A stretch of 64,000 nucleotides of DNA, from contig JAULBX010027495.1 in NCBI GenBank assembly GCA_032358255.1, positions 1 through 64,000 on the forward strand, in the 5' to 3' direction. A program made the position numbers and the translations under genes. Every line of letters starts with the position of its first letter. The first letter of the stretch is position 1. This document shows positions 12,418 to 25,600 of the stretch, in pieces. The notes under the pieces are model-generated. The model made no database searches. It saw only the letters and a list, made by a program, of their open reading frames with translations, and was not told where the DNA came from. Origin of the DNA: Heterotrichella gracilis (Eukaryota > Sar > Xanthophyceae > Tribonematales > Xanthonemataceae).

Positions 12418-14136
12418 TCAGCACTTGAGAGTAGCTCGCCTGCCCTTTTGGGCAGCAGACAGGGCGGGTACTGGGCGCCTGGCCACCGCTGCATCTGGGG
12501 TGCACGTGCTCTGGGTGCGGTGTGCCGCCCGCTGCTCCGCGCGGCGCTCGGTGTTGAAGGTGAAGGGCTTGACCACGGTGCACTGTGCTAGGGGAAATTG
12601 AGGGGTGAGAGTTTAAGAGTGTCGAGACTGGCTGGATATGTGTGTAGCCCAATGCAATGCAGGATGAATAGTACCCATTTTCTGTTGGGATTGGACATGG
12701 TAGTGTGTGCAGATGCGCTCAATTGTGGGGTTTCCAGTACATTGGGCAGTGTAACAATGGTGTAGCACAAACATTCAACCCTGTGCTGTACTGGGCATAC
12801 CCGCACCTTTCTAGGCTGCACAGACTTCTGCCTGCCAGTGCTCTGTGGGCGCTGCAGCAGGGAGCTGTCCCTGGGGGTGACCGTCGCGCTGTCCACTATG
12901 GCCTTTTGGAGGGACGGTGTGAAGAGGGGTGGCTGAATGCTGGGCGTGTGCGGGGGGGTGTTGATGCTGGGCGGAGAGGAGGCAGTTGATTCTGCTGGGG
13001 TGGGGATGCACAGGGCCGCTGGGGTGGCAGCGGTGGTGGTGTCCATAGGCTGGCGGGGAGAGGAGTGTGAAGAAAGGCTGGGCGATGTGGAGGGTGCGAC
13101 CGTCGCGGGTATGGGTGGGCGCGGTGTTTGTGGGCATACAGGCAGGTGCTCTAGTGCTGCCTTGATGAAGGGGTCATCCTCACCCTTGCGCGTGAAGGGC
13201 AGTGCCACTGACTGGTTCATGGTGGCGTGAGAATGCTCTGGCTCGTCAAAGGGCGAGGGCACTTGCTGAGGGGTGGGGGTGGGGGTGGGGGTGGAACCTG
13301 CTGGTTCATCATCATCAAAAGGAGATGGAGTTGGCAGGCTGATGACAGGCTGGTTGCGTACTGGTGACTTTGCTGCCGTAGAGCCTGTGGCAAGTGTAAG
13401 TGCCCAATGGTAAGTGCGGGTACCAGAGGTTGCATAACTGACCAACCATTTTACGGCATGAACAACATTTGGAGTTTTAACAGAGACAATGCATTAGAAA
13501 GAAACAGAAATTAATACACACGGCGGCACTGGGACACCACAGCCAGCATTGCTGAGAAACACACAGGCCCTGGGCAGCAGCCAGTGGCACACTTGGTTAG
13601 AACTTTGTATACTACGCACGAACTAAATTTTATTTCTGGAAAATTTATACAGTTGTTCAGTTGTGTTCAAGATCAGCAGTGGCACACTATTTGCAACTTG
13701 CACTGCAATTCCAGGGTGAAATGCACTTGGGTCATTGGTGTTCGACAAGTGTTGACTTACCAGGCTGTCCTAGCGCCATACACATGTGAACAGGCGCGGC
13801 CGCGGGCTGGTTGGACACCAGGGTTGGCGAGTCAATACCCGGCCGGCGCAGTCCTACACGCTTGCACTCGGCTCTGCACGTCTGTATCAGCACCAATAGC
13901 GCGTCCATGGTGATGCCTGTGTGCTGTTGCAGCCCAGCTACCTGGGTGCACAGCGCCAATTCCACGGCGTTCATACTGCCGAGGGACGAGCACAACTTCC
14001 TGTCACAGTTCGACTTGAGAACGCATGCTTCTAAAAAGGGCCGACTCTCAGCGACCTTGAGCGCTTCGAGGAACTGCAGCGTGTCGCTGCTGGCGTGCAC
14101 GCGTTCGCTGGTGTTCATATGTATATGGCCATGCAT
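12418..14136 (-). CDS. Protein with C-terminal TPX2-like motif, otherwise unrecognised
   Basis: Three exons (13761-14136, 12807-13384, 12418-12582) sum to 1119 nt and 372 residues with matching phases. The first ~125 residues (MHGHIHMNTSER onward) are mostly helical and of no family I know. The middle exon is Pro/Ser/Thr-rich and probably disordered, with a PT dipeptide run and repeated short motifs SPFDD, SPFDE and DPFIKAAL. The last exon reads CTVVKPFTFNTERRAEQRAA, which resembles the PFxFxTERRA core of TPX2-family microtubule-binding motifs, and ends RRATLKC. A microtubule-associated role is an inference from that motif alone. The gene is tail-to-tail with GRWD1, 161 bp apart. The start could instead be the Met six codons downstream. 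Confidence 0.65.
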
Positions 14137-14894
14137 GCTTGGCGGACTTGAGCTTGCAGGAAGCGAACCGGAGCAGAAAAACAAATCGAATAGCAAAGGC
14201 AGGCAGTGAACAACAGGACGCCTCACGGTCTGCGATAAAGTATACTGTGCGTCAAATGGAAGCGGCGTTTGTTTTATAGAGCACTGCGCGACAGGTTCCG
14301 CTGCAGGCAATTGCACGTGCGTCCACAGCGCCAGGCGAGGCCTCGGCTCCCTGAGCTAAAACGCGCGCTACCGATACTTGCGCTGCCAGTTGGGTGTGGA
14401 TAACGTAAGGTTGTGTGTCGGATAGAGTGATCTAGAGAGTGATCTAGAGAGTGCGCAGACTGTGAAAGCATGCCCTTCATTCAGCAAGCCATCAGTGCTG
14501 TCCTTGGTGCGGCAAGGGTAGCCCAACCAGTGGTCCCAGGGGCTCATGCACAGTCTCTCCTGGTTAATCTCTTGGGGTATACCAAGGAATGAGAACAAAT
14601 TACGGTATGCGTGGGGTGCAGCAAGCCTCGGGCGCGCAATGCATTCAGGTTTAGGGGTAGACATCAGAGGCATTGTGTCCAGTCTCTGTGGAGGGCGCAG
14701 CTTGGTGCCTGCCGGCAGGCATCTCCTCGCGGGACACACATATGGCTGTAATTACATACAGGTAGTGGTAACATCAAGTCAGTCTCCAGCTGCAGCTGGC
14801 CATGGGTTGTGAACTGCCTTCCACACACCCGCCGCTGGGTGCTCAACGCTCAATGCCTGTAAAAGCCGCTCACAGTCTGTTCCCCACAGCTTCC
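14137..14894. other. Spacer between two minus-strand genes
   Basis: It should hold the 3' UTR of the WDR3 gene and the promoter of the TPX2-like gene. A 12-nt unit (GAGTGATCTAGA) is repeated in tandem near 14425-14453. Nothing else is recognised. Confidence 0.4.
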
Positions 14895-17800
14895 TCACTC
14901 CTCCTCCTCTTCCTCCCTTGCCCGCTTGACCACATGCATCGACACAGGCTCTTCTAGCGCGTCTGCCCCTTTTGCCTTTGCTGCCATCTGCAGGTGCGTG
15001 AGCGCCGCGATGTTGAGGCCCATCATGTCCTTCACCTCATGCAGACGCCGATGAAGTAGGCCGCGCAGGCGCAGCAGCGGGGCCCGGGCAGCGGGGGTGG
15101 CCACCAGCTGCGCATTATGCAAGCGCACCACAAGAACTGCCACACGGCTGCTCAACTCAATCTGGGGGGGCAGGGGGCAGGGGTTAGGCCTCCTTCAGCA
15201 GCCAGCCGTGCAATCACAACAGTCACCAGGGCAGGGCAGTGCTGAGGACAGAGGGGAAATGGCAACTACCATCTGTTGGTGCTGAAGTGCAAACACCAGC
15301 CTAAGTTCATGATACAACCAACATTATCATACCATCGCGATTTACCAAGTGGAAACCAACTAAACCCCCCACGGCCATCATGCCACCACCCTTTCCATAC
15401 CTGCGTGCCCGCCTCCAGCCAGATCGCCAGGTGTATCAGCATGCGCAGCGCGTCTGCGAATGGCAGCATGAGCAGCGCCTGCTCCAGCTCCGGTGCGCGC
15501 ACGCGGGTCAGGGAGCGCAGCACATAGGCGGCGGGGGACAGGCCGAGCATGAGCGGGTTAGGCGGGGCGGGCTGTTCGCCGGTGTGCTCCTGCCATGAGG
15601 GAGGGACATGAGGAGTATGTGATGCGACACAGGGGTGCACAAGCAATACGGTGGGCACCAATGTTCTGCTTGCAGCACAAATGGAAATGCACTGAGGGCT
15701 GCAGCGCTATAGAATTTATGTCCCGGAAACAATTAATTTAATTTTCGGACAAATTTAGCCACTATACGGTACAGCCCCCCACAATGTCCTCAACAAGTCT
15801 GCTTCTCCCCACCGGCACCATCCAACCCACACACCTGCAGCCGCTGCTCCTCGTGCGCCGCAGCCTCCAGAGCGTCCATGATGCTGTCGGCAGCGCTCAG
15901 CGACTCCAGTGTCCGCCGCCCCGCCAGCGCCACAGCCCCCTCCTCGCCCACCTCCTCACCCACTCGCCGCACTGTTGTGTCCTACACATGTGAAGAGTTG
16001 GGTTGAGGTGGGACAATGGCATTGTCATTGTAGAATCTTCTGGCAGACAATCACGCCATTGCTCACAACCCACATACAGAGGAATAGCTGCAATCACCCG
16101 TGGGTAATACGCAGCCATCAGAATGGTGGCACATGGGTCACTCATGCAGCACACCCCTCCTACCCAGCAGCCCTCCCCCCTCCACCATTCCCCCACACAA
16201 GCACCCCACCTCCAGGTCGGCCTCAAACAGCGACTCCAGCTTCTTCTCCCGCTCCTCCTCCACAAAGAAGGGCTGGTCAGTGCGCTCCCAGCGCCGCAGG
16301 CTGCGGTCATGTCCGGCACTGACCACAAAGTCGCCGCGTGAGCTGACCGCCAGGCACCACACCTCGCCGTGGTGGCCGCTCAAGGAGAGGAGCTCCTCAA
16401 ACTTGTCGCAATCCCAGTACTTGACAACCTTGTCCTTGCCTGCAGCAGGAAAGAGGAATGCGGGTCACGCGGGCTGTTAAAAGCTGATAGGAGTCAACTC
16501 CTCTCGTCCAGGGATGCGTTCAAGCTCTGACCATCACAAAGTGCACACAGGGTTGCATGTAACCAGGGGAATCAAGTGGCCCCAATGCCCCTGCAGCATT
16601 GGCAATGGTCCCACACATACAACTGCACACTTTCAATGCCCAACAGCAAGTCGCCATGACGGTGCGGCCTTGCCATCCAAATCACATTGCCAGTCAATGC
16701 CGTGCCACCATGCCCAACCCTGCCCTCACCTGCCGTGAAGGCATAGTGCGTGTTGTGCACAAACGCCACCGCCATCACCGAGTCTGCGTGTGCAAACAGC
16801 GACCTGTGGCAATCTCCGTAGTCCAGGCCCCACACCTTGATGTTCTTGTCCGCGCTGGCACTGACCAGCAGGGTGCTGTCTGAGCTGATGTCCATGCTCA
16901 GCACAGGCAGCTTGTGGCCATACAGCGACAGGAAGAACTTGAGGGAGTCGGTGAAGAACACCTTCATGGTGCTGTCCAGCAGGGACACAGCCAGCAGCTT
17001 GCCTGCGAAAGTTGGTGTGGGAGGAGAGTGGCTAGCGGGGAGGAAAGGGACAAAAGCACATGGCCAGGTACTGATACGCGGCATTTGAAGCCTGTTTTCA
17101 GTGCAGTGTAGCTGTACATAGCAAGCACATGCCCACAAGCGCCCCCCTCCCCCCCTTCCCAAAGCATGCACATGCATTGGATCCTCCAATGATGAACCAT
17201 AGCATGCGCTGAGGCACAAGGTGAGGCTGTTCAATTGGGGCACACACCATTGGGGCTGACGCGCACACACAGCACGTCGTCCGTCATGCGCAGCGTGCGT
17301 GTGAGCTGCAAGCTCAGCCGCCTGCTCCCGCCCTCCCCAGACACAATCTGCCACTCCCAAAACTTGACGCAGTGGTCTGCACTGCCGCTCACAAAGCCAC
17401 TTGCATCCGGCAACGGCGCTAAGGACCACACTGCGCCCTCATGCCCCGCCACGCTGTCCACCCGCTCCCCCGCACCAATGTCAAAGAGCTCAAGAGTGCC
17501 CTCCTGAGGCAACGCAAGGGAAAGGTGCAGGTCAGAGCTTGCCGTGTGAGGGCACGCATTTGGTTAGCCGCGCCACATGGCCTCATATGCAAAGCTAGTG
17601 TTGCTGCTCAGGATGCTTAGGTGCTATTGATATGGACAGTGGCCCCCCACCAGCTTGCATGCAGACCCTTTCCAACCCCCCCCTCCCCCCCCCCAAGTTA
17701 TGCTTACCTTTGTCCCCACCACCGCGTGCCTGTTGCCAGGCGCGAAGAGGGCGCACAGTCCATACCCTGACTCCATGGTGCGCAGGCAAGACCCTGTAGT

Positions 17801-20233
17801 AGGGTTCCACAGCTTGATGCTGTTGCTGGAGGCTGACAGCAGGAGGGAGTCGTCACTGGACAGGGCCACCGCGCGTATGTCAGACCGGTGGCCCGCCATG
17901 TCCACAGCACCGCTGCGGGAGCTGTCGCTCTCTGTCACCTCCCACACCTGATGGCCACAGTACAATGGTCTCCAAAGTGATGCACGGCCCTCTCAAGGGC
18001 AATCAGACAATAGTGGTGTACACAGTGCCAGGACTGCAGTGCTTGGCACAATAAATGCAAGGCTGGCTGCTAACCTAACTGCATTGCTGGTAACTGCATT
18101 GTAATAACCAACTCCTTGCAAAGATGTTGTCCAGGCACCCAAACAATGCATTGTGACATTTCCTGACAATCAGACAGTACGCTTCCTGGGCCTGCGCACT
18201 GCTCCACCAAGCACGCATACACCCTGTTCGCTGGTCTGTTGGCGCTACTTCCCCAGCCCGCCATACCTCCAGTGCATTGTTCGTCAGTGCCAATGTGATG
18301 TGAGCCAACAGGTGCTTCTTGTGTGCACTGGGTTGGACTGCAAAGGAGCTGATCTTGTGCTTGCTGCGGATCACCTGGAGGAGGACAAGGCAGTAATTGG
18401 GAAACATCATCCTCACCACGCCACACCTCACCACGTCACTTGAGCAAAAGTTTGTGTCACATCACACAGAATCATGCCATGTATCCATTTTTAATAGCAT
18501 GCAGGTGTGTGGTGGTTGCCATCAGGTACCTGCAGCGGCACTAGCTCGTCACTTGCGCTCAGCTCCTCCTCCTGCTCCTCCACTTCACCCGCCTCCCCTG
18601 CCTCCTCTTTTTTATCGTTCTTCTCCTTCCGCCGCCTCTTCCGCCGCTTGAGGTGCTTGGCCGCATCAGACTCGCTGCGCACACTGCGGGGGTGGAGGGG
18701 GGGGCTCACACGGCGTCAGGGGTACCGCATGTGGCGGCCCAGGCAGGACGCACAAGTATGCAATTAGATGTGTAGTAAGGACATTTACAATTATGGCGGT
18801 GGTAATACACGTGATGTGGACATAGCCATAGCGCCGTGCTGCAGATGTGCCCATGCTTACCGCATCACCTCAAGCACCTTGCCCGCTGCCTGGCACAGTA
18901 GCAGTTCACTATCGCTGTCACCAGCAACAGGTGTGTAACGCAGCAACGCCACCCGGTCCGCCCCCTGCCGCCGCACGCTGCCCATGGGCTGCAGGAAATC
19001 CCCTGAGGTTGATGCCACCCCCTCGTCATCAACCTCCTTGTCCTCCCCAGACGCGATCTGATACACCCGAATGTCGTTGTCCCCAGACCCCGTGGCCAAT
19101 CGCGTCTGGGCGGCGTTTACATCCAAGGACCATACCTCCCCCCGCTGCCCCACCACCGTCTGGCTGCAGTGCTGGGTGTCCAGGTCCCACACCTTCACAT
19201 GCCAGTCCTTGCTGCAGCTGACAAGCTTGTTGCCCCGCTCCACAAATACCTGACGGGTAAAGAAGGGAGTTTGTACAGGATGCGGCAGTGTATGCAACAA
19301 TCACGCCCCATGCAGGCTTCATTGTGCAATCGCCCATCGAGGTTTGCAACATGTAAAAGGGAGCAGGCACTGGGTCAATACAAGTCACCCTGTGCGCTAG
19401 TGGGGCATCACTTACCAGGTCTGTGACTTGGTCCTTGTGGCCCCTGAGACGGTACATGCCCACTTCACCCACCACATCCCACACAATCACGTCAGTGTCC
19501 TTGGACCCCGAGGCAAGAAGGGTGCCCAAGCGGTTGTAGCGCAGAGCGGTCACCGCTGTCTGTGCGGGGGGTGGGGAGTGGGGCGGTCAAGAGGCTGGGC
19601 AAAGAGAAGTGCAGAGTGGCACATATAGAGCAGCAGTGGGATGCACCACGGCAGCCTCACCTTGTGTCCACTGAACGTGACTGAACTCTCCCCGCTGTGC
19701 AGGTTCCACAGCCGAACCTGGGCAGAGGGTATCACCAGTCAGCACAGGTACCTGCCAAGCAAAGTCCCACAACGACACTGTTCAAAGTGCAGCTTTCCTG
19801 CACGGCAACAGTCCCAGTGGCACCCACAGAGTACTCACCTTGCCGTCTGCGTGGCCCACCGCCAGCTGCATACCACTTGGGTCAATCGCGATGTAAGTCA
19901 CCTCTGCAGGGGAACTCTCGTTGCTGGATACTGGAGGCACCAGTGTCCTGACCTGTATGTGAGGCGCGGAAGAGGATTTTCAAGCGTCTGCAAGAGCTGG
20001 CCTGCCGCCATTGACCCCAGCCCACATGCATGCATATGGCACGAATGCATGCATGCATCGTGCATGTTCATAACGACTCGTACCAGCGTCGCCTGCTTCG
20101 TATTCCATATCGTGACATTCTCCAGCGATGCGGTCACCACCAGGTTGCCGGAGAGCTCGTGCACTATGTTGGCGCTGCTGGCGATGACGCCAAACGTCGT
20201 GCCCAGCTCATAGCGCAGATAGGCCTTCACCAT
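14895..20233 (-). CDS. WDR3: WDR3/UTP12 (DIP2), UTP-B subunit of the small-subunit processome
   Basis: About 14 exons run from the ATG at 20233 ([17 protein letters not shown]) to a stop at about 14895. Approximate exons are 20085-20233, 19838-19951, 19665-19718, 19416-19560, 18861-19250, 18531-18685, 18266-18374, 17708-17951, 17248-17506, 16729-17003, 16210-16442, 15834-15981, 15400-15594 and 14895-15162. Two WD40 propellers are separated by a Lys/Arg/Glu-rich linker ([19 protein letters not shown]). Diagnostic blocks include [47 protein letters not shown] and [14 protein letters not shown]. The helical C-terminal UTP12 domain ([16 protein letters not shown]) ends in an acidic tail. Family knowledge: UTP12 binds U3 snoRNP within UTP-B for 18S rRNA processing in the nucleolus. 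The domain set is complete. Exact splice sites were not all verified. Confidence 0.95.
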
Positions 20234-21154
20234 TGCGACACGGCGGCGGCTGTTGGAAGCGCACGGACAGAACTAGCTTTGGGTTATAAGCAACAGCATT
20301 TGGAGACAACGTACAGCCAGAGTAAGGTCAGTTGACAAGCAAACCACGCGGGCTCAACAAGGCCAGGACGACTGGAAGCACTTGCGCACAGCAAACTTGA
20401 ATTCGCAACTTGAGTACACTTTTGTGTGAACTTGTGAAGGGTAAATTAGCAGGATACAAAGCGGGCCGAACTGTACTGGGTAAACTTTGTGTGCATGGCC
20501 AGCCGCCCTGAACACCGCACGGCGGACACAGGCGGGACACAGGCGGGCCAATTTGTTGAAGATTTCCCTTTGCGACAGAGCCATACATACGATTGCAGCC
20601 AAACTGGGGAGTAAACAGTTTACTAGTAGGGCTGAGTTGCTGCAGTTCATATCTGTTGACACCTACAGGCACACTGCTTTGTTTTGGCTGTTCTATCCTA
20701 TCGCACTGCTGCAGCAGATCCTGCTTGCAACACACAAAAGCTTTGGTACAGTATACTGTCTACTCTTACACTTACAGTGTACTTCTTTTCCCCGTACTTC
20801 TATTGCGGTTCGCCGGCTGTTGATAGGCCTTGTGGACGCTCGTGTAGCCTGCAGTAATATATATGCACGTAGCGCGCAACACACAGGGTCTATAGGGCAT
20901 AGCAGAAAGAGTAGCACTGGGGAGCCCTGTATCCCTTCACAGACCAACCAACGATCTGATAAGTAAGCAAAGCCTAGTGCATGATCTGGTGATCGTATAG
21001 TCTGTGTCAATTGCCCTCACAGTTCATGCATATGCAAGCGATGACGTGCCGCGGCCATCTAATATACCTGTCCTACCTTTGCAGAGCACCAGTAGTCACC
21101 GTCAGGGGCCAGCCGCATTTTGCAAGGCGGTTCATCTGCCAGCAGCCCCCTGCC
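20234..21154. promoter_or_regulatory. Divergent promoter region between WDR3 and mL43
   Basis: A 921-bp spacer between divergently transcribed genes. It presumably carries both promoters and any 5' UTR exons. No coding sequence or known element is recognised. If mL43 uses the in-frame Met at 21026, its coding region begins earlier and this spacer is shorter. Confidence 0.4.
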
Positions 21155-21541
21155 ATGTCTCTCAAGCAGCTCAACCGGCTGGTGATCCAGTTCTCCCCCT
21201 GGACCCCCAAAGCACGTGCGGCCCGGGAGCTGTGGTCACGCGTCACCTCCAGTAAGGCACAGGCCTCCAACCCCGACTGCGTGGTGGAGACCAAGCTGCG
21301 TGTGAAGGAGGACAACCCCTTTGTGGAGGTGGAGTTCAAGAACAGCCGGACTGAGCGCATACCCATCGCTGACATGAATGCCAAGCAGATCCTGGAGAAG
21401 ATTGATGAGATCAGTGAGTCACTTGAGACGCAGGCGCTGCTGAAGAAGCATGGCATGGAGGGGGTGCAGCTGGAAACGCGGTGGCATGCTGGACGGCGGG
21501 AACGGGAGGTGGGGGTGCGCAACAACCTACCCAGCAACTGA
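21155..21541 (+). CDS. MRPL43: Mitochondrial large-subunit ribosomal protein mL43 (L51/S25/CI-B8 family)
   Basis: One exon of 128 codons starting MSLKQLNRLVIQFSPWTPKA. The thioredoxin-like L51/S25/CI-B8 fold is recognised by the N-terminal LxRLVIQFSPW, the run around CVVETKLRVKEDNPFVEVEF, and the NAKQILEKIDEIS helix followed by LETRW. In mitochondria mL43 sits on the solvent side of the large subunit. The same frame stays open upstream to an ATG at 21026, adding an Arg-rich stretch (VTVRGQPHFARRFICQQ) that could be a presequence. I chose 21155 because the family normally starts close to this block, but the longer form is possible. The extreme C-terminus (REREVGVRNNLPSN) may reflect an unrecognised intron. 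Confidence 0.82.
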   Translation: MSLKQLNRLVIQFSPWTPKARAARELWSRVTSSKAQASNPDCVVETKLRVKEDNPFVEVEFKNSRTERIPIADMNAKQILEKIDEISESLETQALLKKHGMEGVQLETRWHAGRREREVGVRNNLPSN

Positions 21542-22634
21542 GCAACTGATTAGGCATTGGCTGGCACAAGGACGAACCTGTCCAGGGATTCCATGCACAA
21601 CTGAGGAAGAATGGGCAGTGGTGCTGTGCTGGCTGATCAGGGGCTTTGGTATAGCCACCAGCACTGCAATTTCTGTGTGCACAATGCTGAATGTCGACGG
21701 GTATTGGGTGGGGGCGTTGCTTTGCTGTTGAATTGCAACGCAAATATTTGATGGTGGCTGTTGGTGATAGATGGAGCAAGGACAAGGCACCGCATGCTCC
21801 TGCCGCAGAGTCTGACGCGTGCTCATGGTCTCCTCCCCGTTTTTGGGACTGCACAATTAGTGGTTCCGTATTAATAATTTTGCATTGCCAAGACAAATCT
21901 CACTCAATTACCCACTTGACAACAATGTTTTTAGTAGTCGTTTTTTATTGCTAGTAATGCCCTGCTTCTGTGTGGTTGGCTAAAATGCACAGCCCTCTGC
22001 CAGCTTGTTTTCACGTCCTCAGAACTTCTGAATCAGTGATAACCTTTGACAAGACGTGCTTCAGCATGCATGTGGTGCGTGAGTTACCCATGGTACCAAT
22101 ATGACGGCATGTAATTCTGTATGCGTGAATCACTGGAACAGTCACTTTATTTGTTAGAACATGGTGTAGGTCATCCTGATGTCACTGCGCTATCATACAC
22201 GGCGCTGGCAGGGTGACACTGTTCAGGTTTGGCCTTGTCCATGCAGCTGGCAGATTTAATGGCATGGAGAACCACTGTGATGGTCCATGTGAAACGTCAA
22301 GGTCCAGTTGCGCCAACTCAACATCATGCCAGCTGACTGTACATCCCTTAATATCCACATGCTGGGCCAGAAATGCATAAGGTTGCCTGCTGCCAGTAAA
22401 TTCCCGTCTGCTGGACCACGCCAACTCGTCCGCGCAACACCTTTCACTAACGTCGCAAAAATGGCAGGACAGCAATGCCAGCTCAACATGTACCAATATT
22501 CATGTCGTGCCAGTGCACATCATGTCAACCCTGGCAACCACATGTCCCTATCCCTGCTTCTGCTCCCATACATGCATACATGCATCAGCATCAGCACCTA
22601 GCCTGTGTCTAGCCTATGGCCGCTGGGGTCCAGC
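21542..22634. other. Convergent intergenic region
   Basis: This 1.1-kb gap lies between the 3' ends of mL43 (+) and the primase gene (-), so it should hold both 3' UTRs and terminators. Short open frames are present on both strands but none has a recognisable domain. No repeat stands out. Confidence 0.4.
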
Positions 22635-25600
22635 CTACCACGCCAGGGTCGGCTGTGCCGCCGCCGCGCGCGCCCGCTCCGCAATGTCCCGCACCAACTG
22701 CGCATGCAGCGCATCAAAGAAGGTGGTGTTGAATAGGTCCACTGCCTGTGCCATGCTGGTGCGCCGCCACTCCTCGCCCTGCAGCCACAGCCACACATGT
22801 CAGCATCCACGCGCATCCCAAGCAGTCTCGCACATTGCACATAGCATCGCCAGGGCAAACAGCATGTGCATGGTTGTTACGCTGGCAGTGTGGCTGCCAG
22901 TCCTAATAAAAGAATGGTATGCACATGTCTCCATCCCAACACTGCAACGCGCATGGCACATCGGGCTCCCCATTCCCACCTTTGCCGCCCCCTCTGGCGC
23001 ATCGTTCAGCTCATTGAGCAGGTCTGCAATGGTGGGCACCGTCTCCGGGTCAAACTCCCATGCCTGCTCTGGGTCAATGGGCACACACAGCTTGCCCGTC
23101 TTGGGGTGCACGCAGAAGGGCGCCTTGAGCAGATGGTTCATCTTCTTGGACACCTCCATGTCAAGGCGCGGGTAGGCGTAGGCAAACATGATGTCCGTGT
23201 CAGCTTTGCTGCGGGTGCGCTTGCTCTTTCGGGCCTGGAGGAGGGGTGGGGGAGATATTTGAGGTTGGTGATGCAGGATACATGCAGGTGCAGGGGCATC
23301 TAGTCAGGAGGGTTATGGACCAGTATGTGCTCGTATGCCACTGGTGTGCACATGAATGCACATCATATAGTTGGTATATGGCAGGTTAATACAAGATAGC
23401 TTCAGCAAGGCTTGTATGGCACCACATGGGTACAGCACCCGGACGCCATCCCACACCACCCACCTTGACCATCATCTCCTCCAGCTCCTTCCAGCGCAAT
23501 TCGTTGATATCATCCCCCCCCCTGGCGCGTGTGTTCCGCCACTTTGACAGGATCTCGTCCCGCAGGTCTTGCTCCGGTATGTAGGCCAGGAAGGCCTCCA
23601 TCCCCGCCTCACTCTCAAGCAGGTGCTGCTCAGGGAGGATGCGCTGCAGGTCAGGAGCAGGGGCAAACGGTGAGGGAAGGGGACGACCATGAAAGAAAGG
23701 GCCTTGTTGTTGCCGACTGCATCCAGTGAGCACATGGCACACGCAGGAGAACATGAAGGTGCTGCTTTGGCCTCATATATGCATCATCCAAGCGCATCAT
23801 TTGGGACAGCTGCATGCGGCAACAGAGCTGGGGTGGCATTGTCATGCCATGCATGTGCTCCGCCCCACCTTGAGCCAGGCAGGCCGCAGCAGGTCTGCCG
23901 CGTGCCGCACCGCCGGGTGGTCGCTGGTTGCCAGCTTGGCCAGCCCCTTCTCCTGGCCCTTGTAGATGGCAAAGTAGTTGGCGATGCTGGCGCGCTGCTC
24001 GTCAGTCAGCTGCCGCGCGCTGCACACGTGGCACAGCGGATGGTCACATATGGGCATTCTAGGCATGAAGGGAGGCGGCATGCTGTTATGAGAGTGGAGG
24101 GACATGTCGCAATGGGGTATGAGGTGTGCATACCAGTGGTGCCCCATCTCAATCGTGTTTACAAGTCACGTATGCATCCCAGGACTAAAGTCCCCTCCAT
24201 CCTCCACCCATGCCAATCCCTTCCGCCCCAATGCCTCCGTGTCCCCACCTTGCGTCGCACACCCAGCAATGGATGCCACGCCTGCCTGAGAAGGCCCACA
24301 GGATGTGCTCAAACCCAAAGTCCTCACGCAGGCCGCGGTCCAGGATCTGCAGGCATGGGCATGACACGTGGCATCAGTGCAAACAACTGAACCCCTGCCA
24401 CTGCCGCAGCATCTTGTTACATGTTGATGGGATGGCAGACGCAAGGTGGGCGCTATTTATCGCCCATATGTGAACAATCCGTGCATGCAGGGGTAAAACC
24501 AAGACACACCACCAATTGCACAAGGCTCACATGGACTTTTTGATGTCATGTCATGCGTTCCTCTGTCATAAAACTCGTTCGCTCATCCTGCGCCACCCCC
24601 TGCTCCACCCCTACATGTGATCCCCACCTGGATTGCCACCCCCATGAGCGGCCAGCACTGGTTGCATATGTGCCCCTCCTTGCCGCACGTGCGGACATCA
24701 TCATAGTCGGTGAGATCAATGTCAAACACAAGCTCCCGCTCAACGGGGGTGAAGGCGCCGGGGGTGCCTGGAGGGCGAGAGGGGGTTGGGTGCGCATGGA
24801 GCAAGCTGATGCAGAGCATGGACGACTATGGCGTGATCGCTGCAGTAATGCTTCAACTGACGCCACCCACAGGCGCATGGCATAACGGCAAGGATATTGC
24901 ACAGCAATGCTTCAGCTGCCCCTCCCCCCCATTATGTGTGACGTGCATTTGATGGCCACACATGGCTATGACGGTGTCCCGCCCTGCTATCCCCCACAAA
25001 CACACACACCTGCATATGCCTGGCGCCTGGCTGGGTCAATGTTGTACACAGGGCCAATGTCGATCTTCACCGGCAGCTTGTCCTTTAGAGCATTGGCCAG
25101 CTCCTGACCATCCTGCACACACACCCGGGAGGCGCACTCAACCCCTGCCACACACACTGGCGACGCAGGTGACAAGGCAATGCCACCACGTCTGCTCAAA
25201 CCACTTCCTGAAGACAACTGGGCCATGGTAACCGAAGGCACCCACTGAAGGCACCCGCTGTGTATGCAGGTACCATGTGATAGTGATGCACATGCACAAC
25301 TCAAGCTGCTGCCCTGGCGCTCACCTTGAACGACTGGTACCTCACGAATATGTCGCCCTCAAGAGTGAAGCAGAATTCACGGCGCTGGAAGAAGGTGGCA
25401 TCAGCCTGGGGCTGCTTGCCGTCTGCAGGGGGTGGGGAGTGGGTCAAGGGCAGGGTATGGCCTAGGAGGGGTGGGTGGCCAGGCATGTGGCGGCGCTCGA
25501 GGGCAGCAGCCTCCACAGGTTCCAGCCAACGCATAAACTGGTACCATGTTACGTGCAGCATGCGTATGGAAGTGTGGGTGCAGGGGGGATATGGGAGGTG

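Noticed and set aside
22182-22496. 104-codon minus-strand frame downstream of the primase gene
   Set aside because: It lies beyond the primase stop in a convergent spacer and shows no family similarity or coding style.
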